DNA of 64,000 nucleotides from Rutidosis leptorrhynchoides (Eukaryota; Streptophyta; Magnoliopsida; Asterales; Asteraceae): positions 131,890,001-131,954,000 of the forward strand of contig NC_092341.1 in the NCBI RefSeq assembly GCF_046630445.1, written 5' to 3'. Position numbers and translations under genes: made by a program. Shown here one piece after another: positions 53,519-64,000 of this stretch. The notes beneath the pieces were generated by a model. The model had not been told where the DNA came from. It did no database searches and worked only from the letters and a program-made list of their open reading frames with translations. Position 1 is the stretch's first letter. Every line of letters begins with the position of its first letter.

Positions 53519-54434
53519 GTTTAAACCCAAAAGCCTTTATGATGCGTATGTTTTGGCTAAAGTTCAAGAAGATACACTAGCGGTGTTGAAGCGCAGGACT
53601 CAAATCTTTGACAGTAAGTTTTCTGATTCTGCAACTTGTAATAAATTTAAGGGTGATAATGTCAATGATATTGTGAATTATGATGTTGGTGTCGAATTGG
53701 TGGCGATGTACATTCCTGATTCTGTTGACAAGAATGAATGTCAACTATTCAATGAACAAGAAACTGAACTATTCAACCATGATTCTGGAAGATATCATTC
53801 TCAAGAATTAGAGAATCATGAAAAGCAAATTGATGGATTAGAAACTAGAAGTAGTTGTAGATTTGGGTCAGAATCTGAGAGTGTGAATGATAAAACTGCA
53901 ACTTCTAGTAACTCAAGCGTCGTGGTGAATATCAATTATTTTGGGTCGTTATCTTCTTCAAAGCTTTGTAAAGATAACGAGAACGCGTCTAAACTAACAT
54001 TAGTGGAAGAGGAAATTGAAGAAGTAGTGACGGTTAGAGAAGATTTAAATGCTGTGTGTGTTGAAAATATTCATATTAACACAGTTCATAGTGCATTTTC
54101 ATTTGATCAGAATGAAAGTCAGGGGCAAAATCTGAGATCAAAAGGGGCGGCTAATTGTATAACGATGCAATGGGATCCATTTGTATTTGATCATAATGAG
54201 AACCAGAGGCAGAATCTGGGGTCAAAAGGTGCTACTACTATGGAATGGGGTACTTTATTTTCTCAATTACAGTATATTCATGTGGACAGTCTCTTACCAT
54301 TGAAGTGTGATATTTGGAAATGGTATAGAAAGATAAAAACAGATATGATGTTTGACTTATGGAAATGGCCTAAGAGGAAAAAGAAAATGGAGTATCGTCA
54401 ACCAAGAAGATTAGAAATTTCTCAAAAGAAGTAG
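53519..54434 (+). pseudogene. Gag-like gene, 3' part
   Basis: Open in the frame that continues 45431-45773 across the copia insertion, starting KPKSLYDAYVLAKVQEDTL, the usual end of a retrotransposon capsid. The next ~260 residues are not gag-like: acidic, Asn/Ser-rich, with two similar blocks (SFDQNESQGQNLRSKGA and FDHNENQRQNLGSKGA) and a Trp/Lys-rich end (CDIWKWYRK, FDLWKWPKRKKKM). The stop is TAG at 54432. A long open frame without zinc knuckle or protease differs from a normal Ty3 gag and is compatible with a gag-derived host gene or a non-autonomous element. The copia insertion has broken it. Confidence 0.55.
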
Positions 54435-54467
54435 TTAAATAGCTCATGACCGATAATAGATTCCAAA

Positions 54468-54889
54468 ATGGATGAATCTCAATGTGTTTCAGTGGAGCAT
54501 ATACTCCACGATTCTAGTGCATTGACCAAAACTGTGCTCATTGTCACTATTGTTAATCACAAGTCTGTTTCGCTAACACCGTCTTTGATTTCAAATACAC
54601 TTACTAAAGAAGGAAATTATATATCAATTGATGGTCAGATAGGCCATAGCAGCTTTGATTCTAAAAGCTACAACAAGGGTGATTTTCCATGCTTACTATG
54701 TGGAGGTGTTTGTGGACACTACATGACTTCATCTTCAGTTGTTGGCTCGGCTTGTGCTACATCGGCACTAGTGAATTCACTAAACGCTTCCATGCTGAGT
54801 TTAACAACCCACAATTATCAATCTTATCGACACGGTAGCGTTCATGCTCGCAATTTATGTAATATGAATGATCAGCGAAAGACCCAAGT
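54468..54889 (+). CDS. Unidentified ORF truncated by LTR insertion
   Basis: It starts with ATG (MDESQCVSVEHILHDSSA) 33 bp after the preceding stop and stays open into the giant LTR that begins at 54890, so its true end is lost. It has ~141 native codons, Ser/Thr-rich with a small Cys patch (FPCLLCGGVCGHYM). No family recognised. It may belong to the same unit as the gag-like gene. Confidence 0.35.
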
Positions 54890-55053
54890 TGTCACGACCC
54901 GAAAAATTTCGACTAATTTTAAACCAAACTCTCGATACGATTTAATAGTTTTGACACAATAAGAAAAGTCTGTAAGGTTGAGTCTCAAAAATTGTGAACT
55001 GTTTCATATATTCAATTGATCTTCGACTGTTCTCGACGATTCATGAACAACCA

Positions 55054-55116
<63 letters not shown>

Positions 55117-55207
55117 ATTTGAAATATAAATTGAAATAATATATGAGTTAATTGTTGGAAATAAATATGTAAAATAATATTCAATATAATGAAAACTATT
55201 ATTACAA

Positions 55208-55279
<72 letters not shown>

Positions 55280-57919
55280 GTATATAAATATGTGTATAAA
55301 TACTACTTGTAAATATATAAAATAATAGTAAATCTATTTGTTTAAAAATATATAATATATATTTATGTGATAAAACTTGTTATTTAAAACGGATTATATA
55401 TATAGTGAGAGTAAATGGAAAATGAATAATTTCGAGCTTAATTGGCAAACATCGGTAACACTCGGTTGATGTTTTGTTAGTTTTAATATAGATATTGTAC
55501 GTGTTCATGAAGGATTGAAATAAAAGTTGAACGGTAAATCTATTACGAGGATTTTAGATTTGTTAAAAATGTTTTTACCTTTTAAAGATTAAATATTAGT
55601 ACCCCGTACATATAAATTGGAACAGAAAATAAATAATTATTGAACCTTTTAGATCAGGTTTCAAACAGGTAATGAGTGAAATAATTAAATATATTTAATC
55701 TAAAAATTTGGGATTTTTAGGAACACTTTAATACGTTAACTGTTTGGCAATGGACACGATACCCTCTCCATTAAAAACTGTCGGCAAAATAGTAATAAGA
55801 TATTTTCTTTTCATGTGCACGTTTCTAAAATTCTGTGAATTAAGATTAATATTATAATATTAAACTATATTTCTATCTTTCTACATATATGGATGTGGGT
55901 GTTAGATATCACAACACCACTTCTTCTTCTTCACTCAATATTCTTCACCTCCTCTGCAAAAACAACTATCATCGACACCTTCACCATGGTCATCACGTTA
56001 TCACCACCACTAAACCGATCATGTTTCCATTCAAGTTCTTTTCTGTCAAATAAAACTAACCCATTAAACCATTATTCAATCACCACCTTCATCAAACTTT
56101 GGAACCATCATCACCTTAAAACAATCGAAACCCATTTCCTTTGTTGTTGCTTCGTGCTGCTGTACAAAACCATCTATCTATCTATTTCTTTCGAACACCA
56201 TTTCAAGACCGGCACCTTCATCATATCTCTCTCTCTCCCTCTTTTCTTAGTGAACCTTCGTAACCCCACTTATTTATAACTGTTACTTTGGACAAAGAAC
56301 CACAACATTCAACCACAATCGTGTATTACTAACTGTTTCATTCCTGCTGCTAAACAATTCACCACAACCCCCGTTAAATACCCTAAACAATCCTACACAA
56401 CCACCAACAAAACTCCGCGTTCTATTTTTTTTTTCTGTTTCTTTCAAGATTAACAAAACCCACCTGCAACCAACACCATATCCTATGATGTAACCCATCT
56501 TGAACCTGCTACTTCTATTTTACTGTTTCAGTCCGACACCATCTGCAGCTATTACTGCCGTTATTGACCACCAAATGCCACCACAACCGCCACCTTACAG
56601 CTACAATTGCAGCTGAAAAATACCCAAAAACAACCCAACTAAAACTGCTACGCTGCTACTTGTGTTCATTAACGTTTCTGTTTCACCCAAACAACAACAA
56701 CCGTCACCTGCTTCTTGATCCTTATGTTTTCCTGTTATGATCGAACTAATAACCAACCATGATCACCATTCCTTATTAAACTATAATTCGGTTTCATTTA
56801 GATTTTATTACCATCAACCACCATCACCAAACCGTTACAACCATTATTATTTTAATAAAAGTGAAGATGATACAGTGAATCGAATGAAAGTTGCTATTAT
56901 ATGCTGTTACTACTCTACGAGCCCACTTCCTGTATAAGGAAGATGTCGACATTAGTGAATGATGATGATAAAAGTTGCATTATGTTTCCAGCTAATACCT
57001 TTGTGTCATAATATTAGTAAGGGAAATGGAACGTGGGTTCAGGATGGGATGTGTATTGGATCCCAAATTCAATGATATTTTTTTAAAACGGCTCCTTATT
57101 CTAATTATAGAGTTTCGGTTGGGCCATCAGTACTTAGGCCGTGAGTTGGAAATTGGGTCGAGATCCATGTATGTTTCCATGTGGGCCGAAGTATATATAT
57201 ACAGGCCAAATTATAAACCACTGCAGTACTGTTGCTGCACGATATATTTTGATTATGTTGATGCAAAATGTGTGACTCATGATAAATGTTGATTCGGATG
57301 ATTTATAGATGATGATGATACTACTAGATAATACACGATTAAGTTTGACGATGATCAAGGTTGCTTATACTTTCCTTCTGTACAACCTTTCATTTTTATA
57401 TATATTTTTCTTTTGGACGATGACCATAATTAATGAAGATGACTAGTTGATGAAAAAAAAATGATGATTAGGATTCGTGATTCTGAGAACAATAATGATG
57501 GTGAGCGAATTAGAGGAGATTGAATGGTGATCGAAATATTGTTTTACGATAGGGACCGTGAATGATTTTAACAATGATGATGAGATAAAAAGATAAACGA
57601 GGAAGATGTTAAAAAAAAATGAAAACGATTAGGATGATGATATTAGGATAATAGATGATGATGATAATTATTAGATAATGATAAGTTGATGTTATTAGAT
57701 GATTCAGTGAAAGAAATGAAATGATGGTGATCGAGACGATGAACAGGTTATGTTATGATAAGCTTGATGATGTCGTGGGGATGATACACATGATGATATA
57801 TGATATATGATATATGATAATGAATAATGATAATCGAAATAATAAGTTAATGATGATGACGATCGGTTAAGATATTGATGATTATTATTGATGATCGTGA
57901 GGTTATGATTTATGTTGAT

Positions 57920-57994
57920 GAACCGAAGACGTTTAGGTTGTTATCGGGTTAGCGGGACGTCGCGGGTTCAAACCCGGACTTGGGCATTCTTTTT
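57920..57994 (+). other. tRNA-like sequence in the plus-strand giant LTR
   Basis: A possible A box (GTTTAGGTTGTTATCGG) is followed by a B-box-like GGTTCAAACCC (57965-57975), the end CGGACTTGGGCA and a T5 run (57990-57994). Strand and place relative to the LTR are the same as at 23562 and 31841, but the tRNA body is different sequence. Confidence 0.5.
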
Positions 57995-58019
57995 AGAACT
58001 ACTTCTTGAGGTAGTTTAC

Positions 58020-58102
<83 letters not shown>

Positions 58103-58106
58103 TTTA

Positions 58107-58150
<44 letters not shown>
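58020..58150. repeat. (TTA)n microsatellite
   Basis: About 130 bp, with one TTTTTATTTT interruption near 58101-58110. It gives a poly-Leu pseudo-ORF. Confidence 0.95.
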
Positions 58151-58228
58151 GTGACAATATTATTAAAAATACTATTATAACTAAAATTACCATTTTAATT
58201 ATAAGTATCATCAAGTGTATCATATTAT

Positions 58229-60596
58229 TGTAACATCCCGCCTTTTTCCTTTTACTTTCCGTTTAACTATTTAAAGTCCGTTATATATTTATAACATCTT
58301 TCGTTAATACGCGTTTTAAATTATCTCGATTAGATAATTCACGCACCCGATTCAAACTTGAGGGACTAAAATTGACACGGGGCAAACTAGTTGACTAGGT
58401 CAACTAGTCCACCCCAATCACCACCATTCAATCATCTCCATCTCTCTCTCTTTCTCTCTAGCAAGAACACACACACATTTACCAAATTCATTCAATCATC
58501 ATCTAAATTCGATCTAGGAGGCTTACAACAAAATAAATTACATATTCGTGATCCTCTCTTCATCCTCTTCATTTTGGTACCAACTTCATCTCGTTTGGGT
58601 AACATTTCTAAAACTCTAGATTTCTCTAAATTCGTGTTTTTGACTTGAAATGGTGTTAGTTAGTGTCTATGGCTCATTGTGATGTCGTGTATGTAAATTG
58701 TATGCTCGATCTTGTTATTCGGTGTAACTAGCATGAACACTTGAAATGGGTTAGTTTAATCTTTAATTTTGATTGATTAAATGTTGTTAGATGTTAAACC
58801 CATTGTGTTAAAAGTGTTACTAGCATCGTTAGTTTCGTTTTGGTATGTTGGATGATATGAAAACCTTGCGTTAACATGATTATTGATTTTGTGATTCTTA
58901 ATTAGGGTTTGATGAACCTTAAAATGAACTTTTGATGCATTGAATGCTTGTTAATGTTGTTAGTAAGTGTTAGGTTGTATTGTATGCTTGATTACCTATG
59001 AAATGGCGTATTGTATGTAGGTAGTAAGTTTCCGAATCATTGATATGTATTTATGAACTTGGATGCAGTTAATGATGAGCATTAAATGCGGTTTTGGTTG
59101 TTGTAAGTGTTGAATTGATAGACGAAATGTGTTTAGTCGTTTTCCTCGTCAAAATACCTCCCCAACGGTGTATGATACATGTTCTAGGTGTTTTCGGTTA
59201 GCAAATTGTATTTGTTTGAGTTTTGGTTCGTGCATTTCTTTGTTGCAGCAAAACAGGGCCTGGATACAGATCTGGACGCCGTCCAGATTCTTGGACGCCG
59301 TCCAGCCCTTCAGACTTGGACGCCGTCCAGTATTTTGGACGCCGTCCAGGCCTTCAAAGCTGGACGCCGTCCAGACAATCTGGACGCCGTCCAGATACCC
59401 TGGCAGGCTACTGTCTTCGTTGGTCATTTTACGGAAAATGTTTGCTATGCTATGGACCTCCGATTCACATGTAACTTGTTCTAACATGCTCATATATGAT
59501 TAAAAACCTCAGAGAAATAGTTCGGGACCCGACCCGAACGTGTTGACTTTTTCGTTGACCTTGACCCGACCAAGTTGACTTTTAATCAAACTTAACCAAA
59601 TGTTTGTGCAATCATTCTAACATGTTTTTATACTTGTACCTTGCATGAAACATGACAATTTGATTCACATGCTATTATGATCGAGTCTTAACGAGCCATA
59701 GGACTAATTGAACATCTTTGACCCATCGTGTTTACCATTATTGATACAACTTATTGTTTAGGTCAAGACTAGCATTGTTCTTTGCAAACGTTTACTTGTT
59801 GAAGTACTTTACTACTCGTGCACTCAAGGTGAGATCATAGTCCCACTTTTACTCTTTTGAAACTTACATTTGGGATGAGAAAACATAAACGTTCCTTTTT
59901 AACTAAGTGAACACAAGTACAGGAAAACAAACATTCTACATACGAGTTTAGAACAAAAATCCTCAATTCGATTATCATTAGTTACACTTGCCGGGTGTAA
60001 GCGAGAACTTATGTTATATGGCCATATGGGTTTGACAAACCCTCATTCAAACGGTTCGCTACCGTTTACGAATGAAATATATTTTCGAGAAACAGTGTAT
60101 GTTCTAACACTATTGTGATGGGGTTCTATGGAAGGAATGTTAAGCATTGATAATTGGGTGCTCGTGAAACAAACTTTTGGAATGTATTACTAGTATCTCA
60201 TCGTTGCAAATCTTGTGGTTCACTTGTACTTACTTACTTAAACCTATGATTTCACAAACGTTTTCGTTGACAGATTTCTATGTTTTCTCAGGTCCTTGAA
60301 CGATACATGATACATGCTTCCGCTCATTATTTTGATACTTGCATTGGATGTCGAGTATATATGCATACATGGAGCGTCTTTTGGCTACTTTTAAATTGTG
60401 TCGCATAAGTTTCATTTGTACTTATAACTTTGTAACGTAACTTGTGGTGGAACTATTCTTGTAAACTTTGAACAATCTTTACATTTGAAATGAATGCGAC
60501 ATATCTTTTGGTCAAACGTTGTTTTAAAGACTTACGACCACGTAACGGGACCTAAGTAGACGGCGCCGTCAAACATGATTTGGTCGGGTCGCTACA
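58229..60596 (+). repeat. 5' LTR of the chromovirus-type element (2368 bp)
   Basis: Begins TGTAACATCCCGCC and ends GGGTCGCTACA, two bases before the PBS. A CT-rich leader-like stretch (58436-58460) suggests that transcription starts near there, downstream of TTATATATTTATAAC (58281-58295); the palindrome cluster at 59274 would then be transcribed. The perfect 12-bp palindrome GACGGCGCCGTC occurs near the end (60559-60570). No gene: four overlapping frames are open across 59129-59503 only because the repeated unit lacks stops. Confidence 0.88.
59274..59392 (+). repeat. Cluster 3: six 11-bp near-palindromes, ~20/25-bp alternation
   Basis: Exact GGACGCCGTCC starts at 59274, 59293, 59318, 59337, 59362 and 59382; steps 19, 25, 19, 25, 20. 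Most units extend to CTGGACGCCGTCCAG or TTGGACGCCGTCCAG, allowing a 6-bp stem with a GCC loop in RNA. Relative to element direction the unit orientation equals clusters 1 and 2, although this element is of another lineage and lies on the other strand. Confidence 0.95.
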
Positions 60597-60598
60597 GA

Positions 60599-60610
60599 TG
60601 GTATCAGAGC
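60599..60610 (+). other. Primer binding site, initiator tRNA-Met type
   Basis: TGGTATCAGAGC, two bases after the LTR end at 60596. The leader from here to the gag ATG is 409 bp and carries no other recognised feature. Confidence 0.92.
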
Positions 60611-61019
60611 GTTGGTTGTAGGGATTTAGAGTTCATTGGTGTCAACCTCGAGTCATAGGGTACATTGGTGAGTCTAGACTACAACCGGCATATAGACTTG
60701 AAGTAGGAATTACTTGACTACTTGTGCATTTATAATCGAACGCTTCTACTCATATCTACTCTTAGTTCATCTTAATCTCACGTTGTTTAATTTGATTGAC
60801 ACGCCACCTTGACTATATGAAATGATGTCTAATGCACATATGAATCAGGGTAATATAATTTCCGGGATTATATTACGGTGACTCATATGAACGTTCCGAC
60901 ATTGTGGCATAAAGAATTTAAGGCGAGTCAAGGAAAATTTTCTCTTTATCTTTATTCCATATCAAGGTTAGTATTATTTAGAATACTAACCAACGGTATT
61001 CTTGTGTCATGAAGGAACA

Positions 61020-64000
61020 ATGGCTCGTCGACGCGCTCCTCCCGAAACTCCCGAACAAGCTCTACAACGAATGATAGCCACCGCCGTGGATGCGGCCATG
61101 GCCGGTCACTCTTCCAACAACAATAATAATAACAACCACAACAACAACAATGAAGCCGGTAACTCAAACGAAGGGTGCTCCTATAAATCCTTCATGGGGT
61201 GCAAACCTTACACTTTTGATGGAACCAGGGGACCGGTCGTGCTCACCTGATGGTTTGAGCAAACGGAAGCCGTCTTTAGCATAAGCGGTTGTCGGGACCA
61301 AGACAAGGTCAAATACTCCACTCACACCTTCGCCGGTGTCGCTCTTACATGGTGGAATACTTACGTACAATCGGTGGGTACCGATGAAGCTCACGCCCTC
61401 TCTTGGGCCGACTTGAGGGAAAAGATGATTGTCGAATATTTCCCTCGTGAAGAAACCCGAAGGCTCGAACAAGAGCTAAGAAATTTAAAGGCGATCGGAA
61501 ATGATCTCAAGGCTTATAATCAATGATTTTCCGAACTAGCCTTGATGTGCCCAAATCTTGTGAACCCCGAAGTCTTAAGGGTTGAACTTTACATGGATGG
61601 TCTTCCAAAGAGTATCAAACACGGAGTAATGTCATCCAAACCCACTAATCATCAAGAAGCTTTGAACATGGCCCGCAAATTGATAGAAACGGTTGACGAA
61701 ATCGTAGTTCCGGCACCTAAAGCCGAGGACAAGTTGGGTAACAACAAAAGAAAATGGGAAGCTCCCCAATCAAGCAACAACAACTTTGCCAAGAAATCTT
61801 TCACCTCCGACGGCAAGAAGGGTTATGCCGGAAATCTACCTCTTTGCAACAAATGCAACAAACATCACTTTGGCGAATGTAGTAAGCTAATTTGCCATCG
61901 GTGCCAAGGAATTGGTCATAAGGCCAACGATTGTAAAAGTGCCACTCCCGTCGCTCGAAAATGGCCCAATGCACCAAAGACGGGCACTTGTTACGAATGT
62001 GGCCAAACGGGTCATTATAGGAATGCATGCCCAAAGAAGAAAGATAACCCCAACACGCGCGGCCGAGCTTTCAACATCAACACCGAGGAAGCCCGGGATG
62101 ACACTGAACTAGTCACGGGTACGTTTCTTCTCAACAATTCTTATGTCTCTTGCTTATTCGATTCGGGTGCCGATAAATGCTTTGTATCCAAGACTTTGAC
62201 TCATTCTTTTAGCACTCCACCTCTTCCATTAGATACCACTTATACCATTGAAGTGGCTAATGGGAAACTATTAAGTGCCGACACATATTACCAGGGGTGT
62301 ACGTTAAACATTTTGGGTAATGAGTTTGAAATCGACTTGATACCCATGGAACTAGGTAGCTTCGATGTAATAATCGGTATGAATTGGCTAGCCAAAACGA
62401 AATCTCACATCCTTTGTGATCTTAACGCAATCCGAATCCCTATCGAGAATGGTGAACCTTTGATCGTCTATGGAGATAAGAGTTGCACCGGACTCAACCT
62501 CGTTTCGTGTATTAAAGTTAGAAAACTACTACGTAAGGGTTGTTTTGCGATCCTTGCTCACGTTAAGAAAGTCGAGTCCGATGAGAAGCACATCGATGAT
62601 GTGCCAATTGTTAGTGACTATTCCGATGTATTTCCCGACGAATTGCCGGGTCTTCCACCTCATCGACCGGTTGAATTCCAAATCGATCTTATTTCGGGAG
62701 CCGCACCCGTAGCACGTGCACCGTATAGACTTGCTCCATCCGAAATGCAAGAATTGCAAAGTCAAATCCAAGAACTACTTGATCGTGGTTTTATCCAACC
62801 TAGCCATTCACCATGGGGCGCTCCGATTTTGTTTGTTAAAAAGAAAGACGGATCCCTACGAATGTGCATTGATTATCGTGAACTAAATAAATTGACGGTT
62901 AAGAACCGATATCCCCTTCCTCGCATCGATGACCTCTTTGATCAACTACAAGGGTCTTGTGTATATTCGAAAATCGATCTCCGCTCGGGTTATCATCAAT
63001 TAAGGGTTAAGGGGGAAGATGTCTCCAAAACCGCTTTCCGGACTCGTTATGGTAGTTATGAATTCCTTGTCATGCCATTTGGTCTCACTAACGCACCGGC
63101 GGTGTTCATGGATCTTATGAACCACGTGTGCAAACCGTATCTTGACAAATTCGTTATCGTGTTCATCGATGATATTTTAGTCTATTCAAAAAGTGAAGAA
63201 GAACACGAGGAACACCTTCGACTTGTGCTTGAACTTTTAAGACAAGAACAACTCTATGCCAAATTCTCCAAGTGTGAATTTTGGTTAAAGGAAGTTCAAT
63301 TTCTTGGTCATGTTGTAAGTGATCAAGGTATTAAAGTCGATCCTACGAAAATCGAAGCCATTAGTAAATGGGAGACTCCTACTACTCCTACTCACATTCA
63401 TCAATTCTTGGGTCTTGCCGGGTACTATCGTAGATTCATCGAAAACTTCTCCTTGGTTGCACGTCCTCTAACCGCATTAACTCACAAGGGAAAGAAATTC
63501 ATTTGGGCAACCGAACATGAATCCGCATTCCAAATCTTGAAAACGAAGCTAACCACCACTCCTATCTTGTCACTTCCCGAAGGCAATGATGACTTTGTTG
63601 TATATTGCGATGCCTCGAAACATGGTTTTGGGTGTGTATTAATGCAACGAACGAAAGTCATTGCTTATGCTTCTCGACAACTCAAAATTCATGAACGAAA
63701 CTACACGACGCATGATCTCGAACTCGGAGCCGTTGTCTTTGCACTTAAAATATGGAGACACTATCTTTATGGAACCAAGAGTACTATCTTTACCGACCAC
63801 AAAAGTCTCCAACACATTTTCGATCAAAAGCAACTAAACATGAGACAACGAAGGTGGATTGAAACCTTAAACGATTACGATTGCGAGCTTCGTTACCATC
63901 CCGGGAAGGCAAATGTAGTAGCCGATGCCTTAAGTCGAAAAGAAAGAGCGGTGCCTCTTCGTGTCCGAGCCTTAAACATCACCATCCACACAAACCTTAA
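61020..64000 (+). pseudogene. Chromovirus-type gag-PR-RT-RNase H frame (partial)
   Basis: The start chosen is ATG 61020 (MARRRAPPETPEQALQRM); an upstream alternative lacks ATG. The order is an Asn-rich linker, the capsid (FAGVALTWWNTYV, EYFPREETRRLEQELRNL), two CCHC knuckles ([28 protein letters not shown]), protease ([21 protein letters not shown]), RT ([26 protein letters not shown] near 63160-63190) and RNase H ([31 protein letters not shown]). The same frame runs from 61020 to the window end with only two stops, TGA at 61248-61250 and 61524-61526, both in the capsid and both where relatives normally have Arg; each fits CGA to TGA. No frameshift was found. Integrase is outside the window. 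Confidence 0.92.

Larger units (their letters stand above)
54890..58228 (+). repeat. Giant-LTR fragment, plus orientation
   Basis: It begins TGTCACGACCCG and then follows the same order as the minus-strand giant LTRs: GACGATTCATGAACAA, then (TA)n (55058-55112 and 55209-55273), a complex middle, a tRNA-like sequence with T-run, and a TTA array. It breaks off at 58228 where the next element inserted. Apparent ORFs at 55893-56279 and 56283-56498 lie in low-complexity C/A-rich DNA and are not supported. Diverged from the LARD LTRs, so a related but distinct family. Confidence 0.7.
58229..64000 (+). mobile_element. Ty3 chromovirus-type retrotransposon (3' end outside window)
   Basis: It inserted into the giant LTR, after ATTAT (58224-58228), the expected duplication. 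Order: 5' LTR 58229-60596, PBS 60599-60610, gag-PR-RT-RNaseH from 61020 to the window end. Sequence style (two CCHC knuckles, [10 protein letters not shown] protease, [11 protein letters not shown]) suggests a Tekay/Del-like chromovirus; the chromodomain that would settle this is beyond the window. The frame is open apart from two TGA codons. Confidence 0.9.

Noticed and set aside
55893-56498. Secreted or membrane protein ORF (Leu/Ser-rich start at 55893)
   Set aside because: Low-complexity C/A-rich DNA inside a giant LTR; no homologous frame or supporting motif.
59129-59503. Overlapping ORFs in four frames (83-124 codons) over cluster 3
   Set aside because: They arise because the repeated GC-rich unit has no stop codons in several frames; starts are weak, the products have no domain, and the region is inside an LTR.

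Overview
This is a plant nuclear window, almost certainly a eudicot and probably Asteraceae. The plant origin is shown by an intact, three-exon plant-type ribosomal protein S9 gene with a site II/telo-box promoter, and by plant-type Athila-like, chromovirus, copia, Helitron, hAT, pogo-like and Tourist-like elements. The family guess rests on giant AT-rich LTRs that begin TGTGACGACCC, which I associate with Asteraceae; that is recall, not a search result. RPS9 (CDS 37572-39641) is the only gene I would call functional. Nearly everything else is nested mobile DNA.

Layout. 1-~7100: minus-strand Athila-like Ty3 element with tRNA-Asp PBS, 5' LTR and one gag-pol frame broken only by two stop codons. 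~7105-13450: the 5' half of a minus-strand retrotransposon with a ~4 kb LTR, itself inserted in an older LTR of the same kind (13451-14743). 14744-15944: DNA ending in a Helitron 3' terminus. 15945-16595: promoter-bearing LTR-like fragment. 16596-36404: a Helitron carrying pieces of a NUG2-like GTPase gene and a RING-H2 gene, interrupted by a complete 12.4 kb LARD-like element (21722-34093, TSD AGTAT, LTRs 4.0 and 4.2 kb, no recognisable pol). 36405-39641: RPS9 with a 421-bp hAT MITE in its 5'-UTR intron. 40138-45307: a hAT transposon hosting a LINE-like insertion (with a Tourist-like MITE inside it) and a pogo/Lemi-like element. 45352-54434: a gag-like open frame split by a copia element (45774-53518, TSD GTTTA) whose two 844-bp LTRs look nearly identical although its coding region is ruined. 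54890-58228: plus-strand giant-LTR fragment. 58229-64000: plus-strand chromovirus-type Ty3 element with complete 5' LTR, PBS and gag-PR-RT-RNase H frame, running off the window.

The most unusual signal is a recurring module: six copies of an 11-bp near-palindrome (GGACGCCGTCC in element orientation), with start-to-start distances alternating about 20 and 25 bp. It occurs three times, in two unrelated retrotransposon lineages (43-163, 6689-6810, 59274-59392), with unrelated spacers. A fourth array with another palindrome and a ~21-bp period (16221-16296) lies immediately upstream of a minus-strand TATA box. Other notable signals are tRNA-like A/B-box sequences followed by T-runs inside the giant LTRs, and stop codons in two polyproteins that all fit C-to-T change.

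All boundaries were read by eye from terminal motifs and target-site duplications; no alignment or database search was run.
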